The notes beneath the pieces were generated by a model. It did not search any database, was not told the DNA's origin, and saw nothing but the letters and a program-made list of their open reading frames with translations. This document shows positions 23,708 to 31,858 of a DNA stretch of 43,999 nucleotides, piece after piece (position 1 is the first letter of the stretch; every line of letters starts with the position of its first letter). Position numbers and translations under genes: made by a program. Source of the DNA: Nitrospirota bacterium (GTDB taxonomy: Bacteria > Nitrospirota > Leptospirillia > Leptospirillales > Leptospirillaceae); NCBI GenBank assembly GCA_023481175.1, contig JAMCWM010000021.1:1-43999 (forward strand), in the 5' to 3' direction.

Positions 23708-26700
23708 GTGGAAGATCCGACAACCGGCCGCGAGCGAGTCGAGCGCATCTTTCAGGAACTCCCCCGCATTTTCTCGGACGGGGAGGCGAGAGTCTCCACG
23801 GGGAAGGCCGTCCTGGATCTTTTCTCGGGACTCTCCTTCGTCGACGCCGTTCTGGTCCGACTCGAAAGAACCTCTTCCCGGAATGCCCGCACCTTTCCTT
23901 CTTCTTCTTTTCCCTCCGCGTCGCCCGCTGAGAAGAGGAGACTTTCCGCATTTCTGGGGAGCATGGGGCCTCTTCCCGTCATTCTCCGATCATCGGGATC
24001 CGGCGAAACCCCTCCACCTCCGGAGATCGAGGCGTTTTGCCGGACCCACGGCTTCCGGCAGGCGATTTTTCTCCCCCTTTTCTCGCCGGATACGGCGGGG
24101 GGAAAAAAGGGGACGGTCGCCCTCTTCCTCCGCAAGGAAAATGAAGGGGATCTTTTTTTCGACACCCTGGTTCTGAAGTCCTTCTCCCTGCTTCCTCTTC
24201 CCCTGCCCTCCCTTCCGGCGGACCTCGACAATCTGGTGCGGTTCTACAAGGCGCTCCACGAGATCAATCACCTGATCGCACGCCATCCTCCTCCGGAGCT
24301 CCTTTACGACGAGGTCTGCCGGATCGCGGTCGCTTACGCGGGTCTCCGTCTGGCCTGGATTGCGACCCTGGACCGGCCGGACGGAGGAGGCCGGATCCTT
24401 TCCGTCTGCGGGCCGGCCAGCGGATACGCGGAGGGGCTCTTCATTACGGCCGATGCGAATTCTCCCTACGGGCAGGGTCCGGCCGGCCGCTCCTTCCGGG
24501 AGGGGCGGATCCTGGTGGCGCAGATCGATACCGATCCGGAATATGCCGTCTGGCGGGAGAGAGCGCATCGCTTCGGGCTTCATTCGAGCTGCAGCTTTCC
24601 CTTCAAGAGACACGGCCGGATCGAAGGGGTCATGGGGGTCTACGCCGAGGATCCTCACTACTTCTCCCCGTCCGTGGTCGCCCTCTTGAGCCGCCTCTCC
24701 GAGGACATGGAATTCTCCCTGGAGTCCTTCGACCGCTCCACCCGGATCGAGAAGCTTCAGATGCACATCCGCTCCCTTCTCGAAATCACGGAAGAAATCG
24801 CGAAGAGACCCGACCAGAGCACCCTTTTCGACCATGTGACCTCCCTGGTCGTGGAGAAGATCGGAGCGGTCTTTTCGGCCGTCATTCTTGGGGAGGAAGA
24901 CGGAGGACTCAGCCTGGCCGCCCAGGCCGGTCCCCTCCTGGGATTCGAGGAGAGGGCCAAGATGGGTTTCAGGAGCCCCTCCGAACCCTCCCCGGTCGCC
25001 TTCGGTCTCGTCAGCCGGGTCCTGGCGACGGGACGGACGCTGGTGGCGGACAGCTTTGCCTGGTCACCGGCCTTTGTCCTCTGGAGGCCGCTTCTCCTGC
25101 AGAGGGGAGTCCTTTCCGGAGCGGGTTTTCCGCTGGTCGTCGAAGGCAAGGTCATCGGTCTCCTCGTCGTCGGGTCACGCGAGGAGGACTTCTTTTCCGA
25201 CGAGATCGTCGATCTTCTCGAAAACATGGTCGAGAACATCTCTTTTGCCATCCAGGATATCCGGAGGAAGGAACACCTCGAGTTTCTGGGGTATCACGAC
25301 GACCTGACAGCCCTTCCGAACCGGACCTCCTTCCTGGAGACCCTCGCGTCGGCTCTCTCCGGAGACCGCCAGATCGCCGTGGCGATCCTGGATATCGACA
25401 ACTTCAAGGAAATCAACGATTCGATGGGCCATGCGGCCGGAGACAGGGTCCTGGTCGAGGCGGCGAGGAGACTGTCGGGGCTCCTCGGTCCGGAAGATTT
25501 TCTGGCCCGTCTGGGAGGGGACGAGTTTGCCCTTGTCCTATACGATAGGACAGGACCCGCGGAGATCGAGGAGTTCTGGAAAGCCCTCTCCCGATCCTTC
25601 GACAACCCGATCCTGATCGAGGAATTCTCGTCGGGCGTTTTTCAGCTCACGGCCAGCATGGGCGTGGCCCTCTCCGGGGAGGGAGGGCTTTCCCCGGGTG
25701 AGCTTCTGAAGCATGCGGACCAGGCGCTCTATTTTTCAAAGGAGAGCGGACGGAATTCCTGGAGCCTCTATACCTCCGCCCTGACCGAACGGGTCGAACG
25801 GACCTTCGGGATCCGTCGGGCCTTCCGGACCGGACTCGAGAGGGGAGAGATGTCTCTCTATCTCCAGCCCCAGGTCGACCTCCGCTCCGGAGAGGTCAGC
25901 GGGGCCGAGGCGCTCGTGCGCTGGAAGGACCCCCGGAGCGGGGAAATCCGCCTTCCGGGGTCCTTCCTTCCGGTCGTCGAGAACGATCTCTCGCAGGTCT
26001 CCCTCCTGGGGGAGTGGGTCCTTGAAGAGGCCTACCGCCTCCTGTCGACCCCCGACATGAAAAACGCGCACCTGTCGGTCAATATCGGAGCGCTTCATTT
26101 TCTGCACAAAAACTTTCTCGCCCATGTGGATTCCTTCCATCTCCGCCAGCCCGAAATCGGACCGAGGCTGACGATCGAAATCACCGAGGCGGTGGCGCTC
26201 TCCCATCTCGATCAGTCCGCCCGGACGATCCGGGCCTTGGCGGAGAGGGGCATCACCGTGTCCCTCGACGATTTCGGGACCGGTTTCGGCTCCCTCTCCT
26301 ATCTGAACAACCTTCCCGTCAGGGAAATCAAGATCGACCAGTCCTTCATCCGCAACATGACCTTTCGTCCGGGGGATTTCGCCATCGTGAGCGGAACCAT
26401 GCTGACGGCCGGGCTTCGCCAGATCCAGGTCGTGGCGGAAGGGCTGGAAAACCTCGAAACCGGACTGGCTCTTCTCCGGATGGGGTGCCATTACGCCCAG
26501 GGATTCGGAATCGGGCGCCCCATGCCCGTCCGCGCGTTTTTTTCCTGGAAAGATTCCTGGCACCCTCCCGAAATATGGCGCAAAGGGCGCCATTCCCATT
26601 TCCTTTACCGGGGGATCGACCTTCTCGTCGCCCAGGTGGAGCTTCGGGGGTTCAGGAAAGAGGCGTCGGTCATCGCAGGCCCGCTCCTTCCGGACGACCC

Positions 26701-26938
26701 CCGCCGACAGTCTCTTTCCCGGGTTCTCGAGCGGCTGCGGAAATGGCTGGGAAACGGGCTTCAGCGGTTTGGGACGATTTCGGCCTATCGTCGGATCGCC
26801 GCGCTTCTGGGCGAGATCGAGAGCCAATGGGGATCCGCGTCCGTCTCCCCGTCAGGGCCGGAGATGGGGGCCCTTCTGGATGAAATGGACAAAAGCTTCT
26901 CCGAGCTTGTCGATGCCGTGGATGTGGAAGGCCGCTGA
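23708..26938 (+). CDS. GAF-GAF-GGDEF-EAL cyclic-di-GMP signalling protein
   Basis: A cytoplasmic protein of about 1,076 residues with no membrane helix. An N-terminal GAF-like region is followed by a clear GAF domain (about 175-340, including the GPAGRSFREG and VAQIDTDPEY pair) and a second GAF (about 360-520). The GGDEF domain has an intact RLGGDEF (about 601). The EAL domain has intact GAEALVRW (about 734), EITEA, DDFGTGFGSLSYL (about 853), KID and AEGLEN. A helical C-terminal segment of about 110 residues is unassigned. Both synthesis and hydrolysis of c-di-GMP are possible. GTG 23708, with GGAGGGG five bases upstream, fits better than a TTG frame start at 23540. Confidence 0.9.
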   Translation: MEDPTTGRERVERIFQELPRIFSDGEARVSTGKAVLDLFSGLSFVDAVLVRLERTSSRNARTFPSSSFPSASPAEKRRLSAFLGSMGPLPVILRSSGSGETPPPPEIEAFCRTHGFRQAIFLPLFSPDTAGGKKGTVALFLRKENEGDLFFDTLVLKSFSLLPLPLPSLPADLDNLVRFYKALHEINHLIARHPPPELLYDEVCRIAVAYAGLRLAWIATLDRPDGGGRILSVCGPASGYAEGLFITADANSPYGQGPAGRSFREGRILVAQIDTDPEYAVWRERAHRFGLHSSCSFPFKRHGRIEGVMGVYAEDPHYFSPSVVALLSRLSEDMEFSLESFDRSTRIEKLQMHIRSLLEITEEIAKRPDQSTLFDHVTSLVVEKIGAVFSAVILGEEDGGLSLAAQAGPLLGFEERAKMGFRSPSEPSPVAFGLVSRVLATGRTLVADSFAWSPAFVLWRPLLLQRGVLSGAGFPLVVEGKVIGLLVVGSREEDFFSDEIVDLLENMVENISFAIQDIRRKEHLEFLGYHDDLTALPNRTSFLETLASALSGDRQIAVAILDIDNFKEINDSMGHAAGDRVLVEAARRLSGLLGPEDFLARLGGDEFALVLYDRTGPAEIEEFWKALSRSFDNPILIEEFSSGVFQLTASMGVALSGEGGLSPGELLKHADQALYFSKESGRNSWSLYTSALTERVERTFGIRRAFRTGLERGEMSLYLQPQVDLRSGEVSGAEALVRWKDPRSGEIRLPGSFLPVVENDLSQVSLLGEWVLEEAYRLLSTPDMKNAHLSVNIGALHFLHKNFLAHVDSFHLRQPEIGPRLTIEITEAVALSHLDQSARTIRALAERGITVSLDDFGTGFGSLSYLNNLPVREIKIDQSFIRNMTFRPGDFAIVSGTMLTAGLRQIQVVAEGLENLETGLALLRMGCHYAQGFGIGRPMPVRAFFSWKDSWHPPEIWRKGRHSHFLYRGIDLLVAQVELRGFRKEASVIAGPLLPDDPRRQSLSRVLERLRKWLGNGLQRFGTISAYRRIAALLGEIESQWGSASVSPSGPEMGALLDEMDKSFSELVDAVDVEGR

Positions 26939-27017
26939 TCCCAAAAGACCCTTCCTTGTTCGTCTTTAACGGGAGGTCGGGTCTCTCGGGGGACGGGGTT
27001 TGCGAGAAAGGGCTGGA

Positions 27018-28040
27018 TCAGGCCGGCGAGCGAAGGCTCTTGTAGAGAATCCAGATTATGAGCCCCATGAACGCAGGAACGAGAAGGAAGACGATCAGGT
27101 CCATGTTGAGCCGGGTGCGAGCCACCTCGTGGTCGATCGCGGCCTTCGGGGCTTCCAGAACGGCCAGCCAGGGGGCCTCGGTCATTCCCGTGAGTTCTCC
27201 CAGAAGGGTGGACCCGTAACGGAAGTCTGTCCCGTCGACGGGTGCGGAAAAGGAGCCCGATTGGCCGGAGTCGAAGCGGTCGAGGACGGTCTTGCGTCCT
27301 AAAGACAGGAGGTTCCTTCCGGTCAGTTCCGGATCGGAGGAGGCAAGAACCAGCCCGTCTCCGGACAGAAGATAGGATCGGCCGGGAGTGCCGTGGATTC
27401 GGGGAACCGGAAGGGCCGGCCGAAGAAGGGCGGTCAAATTCATGAGTCCCGCCAGGACTCCTCCCGAGCCGTCGTCGGAGCGGACCGTCCGGACGGCCAC
27501 CATCAAAAGGACCAGGGGGTGCCTTCCCGGGACGACCAGCGGCTTGAAGCGGGTAAAGCCTCCGGTTTCGAAAAGCTTTTTCGCGAGCTCCCGGGCCTGG
27601 CCCAGAAAGGGATCGATATCCCGACGGTCGGTCCGGGCCAGCACTTTTCCCGACCGGTCCAGGACCGCCAGGCCGGCGAAGTTCGCGAGGTCGCCTTCCT
27701 GGCGCGACCGTCCGATGATTTCCTTCAGGTTTTCTTCGGTTGGAGCGTCCGTCCCCCTCCAGTTGAGCCGGCTGGCCGTGTCGGCGAGGTCCCGCATGTT
27801 TCCGACCAGGACTCCTTCGATGGTCCGGGCCATCCGGAGGGAGGACGGCTGAAGGGGGTTGCGGGTCATGTAGTAGGTGACCGCCACCTCCCGATAGTAG
27901 AAGACAAGGAGCACCAGAGCCGGAACCAGGGCGATCAGGACCAGAATGGCTCCAACCGTCCAGCGCCACCCTTCCCCGCCTTTTCCCTTCCGGGGAAGCG
28001 GGGGGGCCTCCTCGATCTGTGAGAACCGTTCGCCTTCCAT
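27018..28040 (-). CDS. Cache-domain membrane protein without output domain
   Basis: A 340-residue protein with two membrane helices (about 28-47 and 312-332) flanking a periplasmic dCache-like sensor domain. Segments of the Cache type are FAGLAVLDRSGKVLARTD, SYLLSGDGLVLASSDPELTGRN, and ending WLAVLEAPKAAI. Nothing follows the second helix but a few residues (LYKSLRSPA), so there is no HAMP, kinase, GGDEF or methyl-accepting part. It may act through another membrane protein. It lies 31 bases after the FNR-like gene and converges on the GGDEF-EAL gene, so a link between sensor and signalling enzyme is conceivable. Confidence 0.75.
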   Translation of the reverse strand: MEGERFSQIEEAPPLPRKGKGGEGWRWTVGAILVLIALVPALVLLVFYYREVAVTYYMTRNPLQPSSLRMARTIEGVLVGNMRDLADTASRLNWRGTDAPTEENLKEIIGRSRQEGDLANFAGLAVLDRSGKVLARTDRRDIDPFLGQARELAKKLFETGGFTRFKPLVVPGRHPLVLLMVAVRTVRSDDGSGGVLAGLMNLTALLRPALPVPRIHGTPGRSYLLSGDGLVLASSDPELTGRNLLSLGRKTVLDRFDSGQSGSFSAPVDGTDFRYGSTLLGELTGMTEAPWLAVLEAPKAAIDHEVARTRLNMDLIVFLLVPAFMGLIIWILYKSLRSPA

Positions 28041-28071
28041 CAGACTCCTCCGGATCCTCTCCCGGCCTGTG

Positions 28072-28806
28072 TCACCATTGTTCCTTTCGGATGTCGGCTT
28101 CAGGAAAACCCGCCAGCTGGAGGTAGTCCACCGTCCCCTTCACCATGTCCGGATGGCCGCAGATGTAGACCACCTCTCCGGAATGTCCGGGAACCAGAGA
28201 GGGAAGGAGATCGGGAACGCGTCCCGAGAGTCCCTCCCACCCGGGCTCCGGCCGGGAATGCATGACGACCAGGGAGAATCCCGGAACGGATTTGGCGTAT
28301 CCCAGAAGCTCCCGCTCGAAAATGAAATCCTCCCCTTTCCTGAATCCGTAAATCACCTTGATCCGTGGGGGAGATCCTGTTCCGAGCAATGTCCGGATCA
28401 TCGACCGGAGCGGGGCGATCCCGCTTCCGGCTCCGACGAAGAGATGAGGGGCGGGATTCCCCTCCTCAAGCGTGAAGGCGCTCCCGTAAGGTCCCTCCAC
28501 CAGGACGGGATCCCCGGGACGGGCGGCATGGATCCGGTTCGAGAAGTACCCTCCCTCCCCCACACGGGTGATGGTCAGCTCAAGATATCCCTTTTCGAGG
28601 TCGAGCGGGGAGGACGAGACGGAGTAGGCCCTCCGGACCGGACGGTCTCTTTCGTTCCTAAAGTCGGGAATCGAGGCCATGACGAATTGGCCGGCCTTGA
28701 ACGAAAAAGAGGCCTCTCCCGGAATCGCGAGCCGGAACGTCGAGACGCGGGGAGTCTCCGGAATGATGGCTTGGATGCGGGTTTCGATGACGGGGCGTTT
28801 TGCCAT
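28072..28806 (-). CDS. FNR-like FAD/NAD(P)H oxidoreductase
   Basis: A 244-residue flavoprotein of the ferredoxin-NADP reductase superfamily. It has an N-terminal FAD-binding barrel with RRAYSVSSSP, KAGQFVMAS, GPYGSAF, and a nucleotide-binding half with LFVGAGSGIAPLRSMI, and VYICGHPDMVKGTVDYL. The chain ends in Trp (RKEQW), like the C-terminal aromatic residue of FNRs. There is no iron-sulfur domain, so an external ferredoxin or other acceptor is expected. It lies 64 bases after the ABC-2 permease gene and ahead of the Cache gene. Confidence 0.88.
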   Translation of the reverse strand: MAKRPVIETRIQAIIPETPRVSTFRLAIPGEASFSFKAGQFVMASIPDFRNERDRPVRRAYSVSSSPLDLEKGYLELTITRVGEGGYFSNRIHAARPGDPVLVEGPYGSAFTLEEGNPAPHLFVGAGSGIAPLRSMIRTLLGTGSPPRIKVIYGFRKGEDFIFERELLGYAKSVPGFSLVVMHSRPEPGWEGLSGRVPDLLPSLVPGHSGEVVYICGHPDMVKGTVDYLQLAGFPEADIRKEQW

Positions 28807-28870
28807 GGTTCATTATCCTTCCTGAACGAAGCGGGAGTCAAACCTTCCGCTCCGGAGAGTTCACAGCTCT

Positions 28871-29692
28871 TCAAGATCCGAGTTTCAGATGAAAACCCTT
28901 GCGCCGGGCCCGGGCGATCACCCGCGAATAGACGAAGAGGGCGACCCCCGCATACAGAAAATCCAGAAGAAAGGCCATGATCAGGTCGCCTGTCGGGAGG
29001 CGTCCCGTGACGAGAACGCTGCGCATCCCCTCGAAGACGTAGGAGGCCGGAACCGCCTTCGAGATGGCGGCCGCCACCCCCGGAAGGACGGAAACAGGAT
29101 TGAAGACGGCCGAGAAGGGCTGGAACAGGAAGATCACACCCCAGGCGAGCACCTCCGCCTCCTGCCCGAATCGAAGGATGACGGCCGTGGTCAGGATTCC
29201 CAGGGCCCATCCCATCATCAGGAGGGCCAGGATGAAGAAGAACAGGTGGAGGCCAAGGGAGAAGATCCGGAAGGAGAAGAGCAGATAGGCCAGGATCGCC
29301 GCGACCGAGGAGGAGAGCAGGACCTTCGCGATGCTCGAGAGAATGGCTCCGGCGACCACATGGAGGGGGGTGACCGGGGCGATCAGGAGATGGATCAGGT
29401 TCCGGGACCAGATCTCCTCGAGAAACATGACCGAGATCCCCTGCTGGGCCCGGTAGAGAAGGTCCCAAAGGAGAAGGGCCCCGAGAAGGGCCGTCACGGC
29501 GGAGGGCATGAAGGTCGGGATCTTTTTCAGATAGAGGGTCAGGAATCCCCAGACGAGAAGGTCGAGGAGGGGCCAGTAGAAGATCTCCATCCACCGTGGG
29601 ACGGAACGGCGGTAGAGGACGATCTGTCGGAACAGGATGCCGGCCATGGGGCGCCAGGCCAGGAGAGGGACGGGCGGACGGGGACTATTCAT
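28871..29692 (-). CDS. ABC-2 type exporter permease
   Basis: A 273-residue inner-membrane permease with about six helices and the ABC-2 layout. It shows an N-terminal re-entrant region with FYWPLLDLLVWGFLTLYL, a central NLIHLLIAPVTPLHVVAGAI loop, and late helices around VLAWGVIFLFQPFSAVFNPV and PASYVFEGMR. It overlaps the ATPase gene upstream by eight bases. Together with the linked TolC gene it forms a likely exporter; the substrate is not visible. Confidence 0.85.
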   Translation of the reverse strand: MNSPRPPVPLLAWRPMAGILFRQIVLYRRSVPRWMEIFYWPLLDLLVWGFLTLYLKKIPTFMPSAVTALLGALLLWDLLYRAQQGISVMFLEEIWSRNLIHLLIAPVTPLHVVAGAILSSIAKVLLSSSVAAILAYLLFSFRIFSLGLHLFFFILALLMMGWALGILTTAVILRFGQEAEVLAWGVIFLFQPFSAVFNPVSVLPGVAAAISKAVPASYVFEGMRSVLVTGRLPTGDLIMAFLLDFLYAGVALFVYSRVIARARRKGFHLKLGS

Positions 29693-30446
29693 CCTTCCCC
29701 CTCTTTTGCCCCACCATCTGGAGAAAGAGGGACTCGAGGTCTTCGGTCTCGAATCGGGACATGAGGTCGGACACGCTCCCGGAGGCGACGAGCCGGCCCC
29801 CGTTCATGAGATAGATGCGGTCGGAAAAACGCTCGACCTCCCGCATGTTGTGGGAGGTATACAAAAGGGTCATCCCCCGCTCCCGGACCATGGTCTGGAG
29901 GGTCGTGCGGAGCTGGGCCGAGACCTCCGGATCGAGGGTCGCCGTCGGTTCGTCGAGAAAAAGGAGCTCGGGGTCGTTGATCAGGGCCTTTGCGATCCCC
30001 ATCCGGGCCACCTGTCCCGTGGAGAGACGGCCGACGCGGACATCCCGGAATGAGGCGAGGTCCATCTCCCGAAGCAGTCTGTCGATCCGGCTCCCGATGT
30101 TCCGCATGTTGTAGATCAGGGCATAGGCCATCAAATTCTCCCGAACGGTCAGGGAATAGGGAAGGCTCAGGTCGGTCGAGGCGTAATTGATCCGGTGGGC
30201 GACCTTCCGGCGTCCGGTGGCCATCTCGTTTCCGAAGATCCGCACCGATCCCGAGTCCGGGACGAGGAGGCCCAGCATCATCTGGATCAGTGTGGACTTT
30301 CCCGCGCCGTTCGGCCCGACGATCGAGACGACCTCGCCCCGATGAAGGGCAAGGGTGACTCCGTCCACCGCCCAGGGACCCTCGTCCGCATAGCGCTTTC
30401 GGACATTCTCCGCCACGAGGACTTCGGGAGAGTCCGGTCCGGCCAT
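29685..30446 (-). CDS. ABC exporter ATPase
   Basis: A 253-residue ATPase of the drug/polysaccharide-export type, partner of the ABC-2 permease downstream. Walker A GPNGAGKST (about 39-47), signature LSTGQVARMGIAKAL, Walker B LLFLDEPTATLD, and switch His in YTSHN are intact. The Q-loop region reads INYASTDLSLPYSLTV, without the usual Gln. Its start overlaps the preceding gene's stop by one base (ATGA-like junction at 30446). Confidence 0.9.
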   Translation of the reverse strand: MAGPDSPEVLVAENVRKRYADEGPWAVDGVTLALHRGEVVSIVGPNGAGKSTLIQMMLGLLVPDSGSVRIFGNEMATGRRKVAHRINYASTDLSLPYSLTVRENLMAYALIYNMRNIGSRIDRLLREMDLASFRDVRVGRLSTGQVARMGIAKALINDPELLFLDEPTATLDPEVSAQLRTTLQTMVRERGMTLLYTSHNMREVERFSDRIYLMNGGRLVASGSVSDLMSRFETEDLESLFLQMVGQKRGKDE

Positions 30447-31063
30447 CAGGAGGGCCGTCCGGGTGTCTTCAGGTTCTCGAAATGGATCAGATAGCGGTCT
30501 CCCTTGACTCCCCGCGTCCCCGCCAGTCCAAGGTACAGGTCGAAGGACGGTCCGGTGGGCATACGGGAGAAGTGGATGGTGAAATGGCCGGGGGACCCCT
30601 TCCGGAAGACGGTTCCCGTCGAAAGGGAGGCCGTCCCTTCTCCGGCATTTCGGTTGGCGTCCACCCAGCGCGGCGTCCCGATCACGGCGAAGGAGAGTCC
30701 GGACCCGTCGGATCCATCCGATTTCGCGAGAAGGTCGAAGGAGGCGTCGAATCCCGTCTTCGCCTTGGAGAGCCCCGCCACCTCAAGACGAAAGTCCGGC
30801 TTCTCGTAAAGAGCCACGGTTTTTCCGGAACCCGAGGGAAGGAAGGTATTGGGAGGAACGGGGAGCGGGACATGCCGGATCGCCTCCCCGTTCTTGTCGA
30901 GGGTCCGGTGGTTGGGGAGCGTCAGATAAAAGAAGACCGTGTAGACGACCACCCCTGCCATGACGAGGATCGAACCCCCTCCCAGGATGAGGAAGCTTTT
31001 GGGGAGATGGAGCTTTCCGTCCTTGGAAGGATCCTCTTTTTCAGTCGTGTTCTTATCGTTCAT
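30446..31063 (-). CDS. membrane-anchored periplasmic protein of the ABC exporter operon
   Basis: A 205-residue protein with no recognised family. A charged, hydrophilic N-terminus is followed by one membrane helix (about 25-48, SFLILGGGSILVMAGVVVYTVFFYL). The rest is a beta-rich periplasmic domain with strand-like repeats (ALYEKPDFRLEVAGL, FTIHFSRMPTGPSFDLYLG). It lacks the lipoyl/barrel-hybrid pattern of HlyD-like adaptors. Position between the barrel protein and the ATPase suggests that it might link the inner-membrane transporter to TolC, but this is inference. Confidence 0.6.
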   Translation of the reverse strand: MNDKNTTEKEDPSKDGKLHLPKSFLILGGGSILVMAGVVVYTVFFYLTLPNHRTLDKNGEAIRHVPLPVPPNTFLPSGSGKTVALYEKPDFRLEVAGLSKAKTGFDASFDLLAKSDGSDGSGLSFAVIGTPRWVDANRNAGEGTASLSTGTVFRKGSPGHFTIHFSRMPTGPSFDLYLGLAGTRGVKGDRYLIHFENLKTPGRPS

Positions 31064-31102
31064 CGCTCTTGCTCCGTCAAAAAATTGTAGGAAAGATCCT
31101 TC

Positions 31103-31858
31103 TCAGAACCGCACGCTGATTCCGGCCACGAGAGGAAGTATGGTCATGATGTTCCCTCCGACATCGAAGGCGGTCGGATCGGCCTCTCCGAAGACTCCGA
31201 GGGGGTATCCCGGAATGGAGAGGGAAAGTCCCGCCCCCACGTCGAGAAGTCCCCCGTAGGGATGGCCGGAGATCCCGGGCACATTGGAGACGGCCCAGTC
31301 CACCCCTCCCGCATCGATCCTCAGATAGGGCACGATGACCCGCCTGAGCCCCCAGCGCTCGGGGGTGACCTCGGGGAGGTCCCAGGCCAGTCCGGTGCGG
31401 AGGATGAAGCCTGTCACGCTGGCCGAATTGGGCAGCGGCGGAATCGGCTGGGGACTCACATTGGAAAATCCTATGGAGCTCGACGAGAGCGCCGGGGCAA
31501 GCGTCGGCCCTGGGGTCATCTGGAAGTAGGAGAAGTCCCCCAGCCATCGGAGATGGGAGAGCACCGTGGCCTTTTGGCCTTTTTCAGGAAGATCCCCGAG
31601 GCGCCAGGAAACCTCGCCCCCCACGCCGAAGGCCTGGTCAATATACCGGGAGAGGCCTCCCCCCGGGAGAAGATAGAAGGAGTAGGTCGGGGAGACGCTC
31701 CACCTCTGTGTCTTTTTCCCGGCATGCGTCTTTTCCACCGGAGGAAGGCCCGGAGAGGCGGGAACGGCCATGGGAGGAATCCCGTCGGCGAGCGCTCCGG
31801 AAAAAGGGAAGAGCATGAGGCAGAGAAGCAGGCCGGCAAGGGCCCCGATCCCTCTCAT
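31103..31858 (-). CDS. small outer-membrane barrel-like protein (paralogue of 40230-41018)
   Basis: A 251-residue protein with a signal peptide (cleavage near GALA-DG) and alternating hydrophobic strands, ending in Phe (LVAGISVRF), typical of outer-membrane barrels. It matches the product at 40230-41018 over shared segments: GVGGEVSW, VPYLRIDAGG, GHPYGGLLDVG, FGE, and a final TILPLVAGISVRF. Its start codon overlaps the TolC stop (ATGA), so the two are coupled. The function is unknown; a partner of TolC in the outer membrane is the simplest idea. Confidence 0.65.
   Translation of the reverse strand: MRGIGALAGLLLCLMLFPFSGALADGIPPMAVPASPGLPPVEKTHAGKKTQRWSVSPTYSFYLLPGGGLSRYIDQAFGVGGEVSWRLGDLPEKGQKATVLSHLRWLGDFSYFQMTPGPTLAPALSSSSIGFSNVSPQPIPPLPNSASVTGFILRTGLAWDLPEVTPERWGLRRVIVPYLRIDAGGVDWAVSNVPGISGHPYGGLLDVGAGLSLSIPGYPLGVFGEADPTAFDVGGNIMTILPLVAGISVRF

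Noticed and set aside
23172..24176. 334-codon open frame ahead of and overlapping the GGDEF-EAL gene
   Set aside because: Product is basic and Arg/Ser-rich with no pattern of a real protein; the overlapping frame has full GAF, GGDEF and EAL domains.
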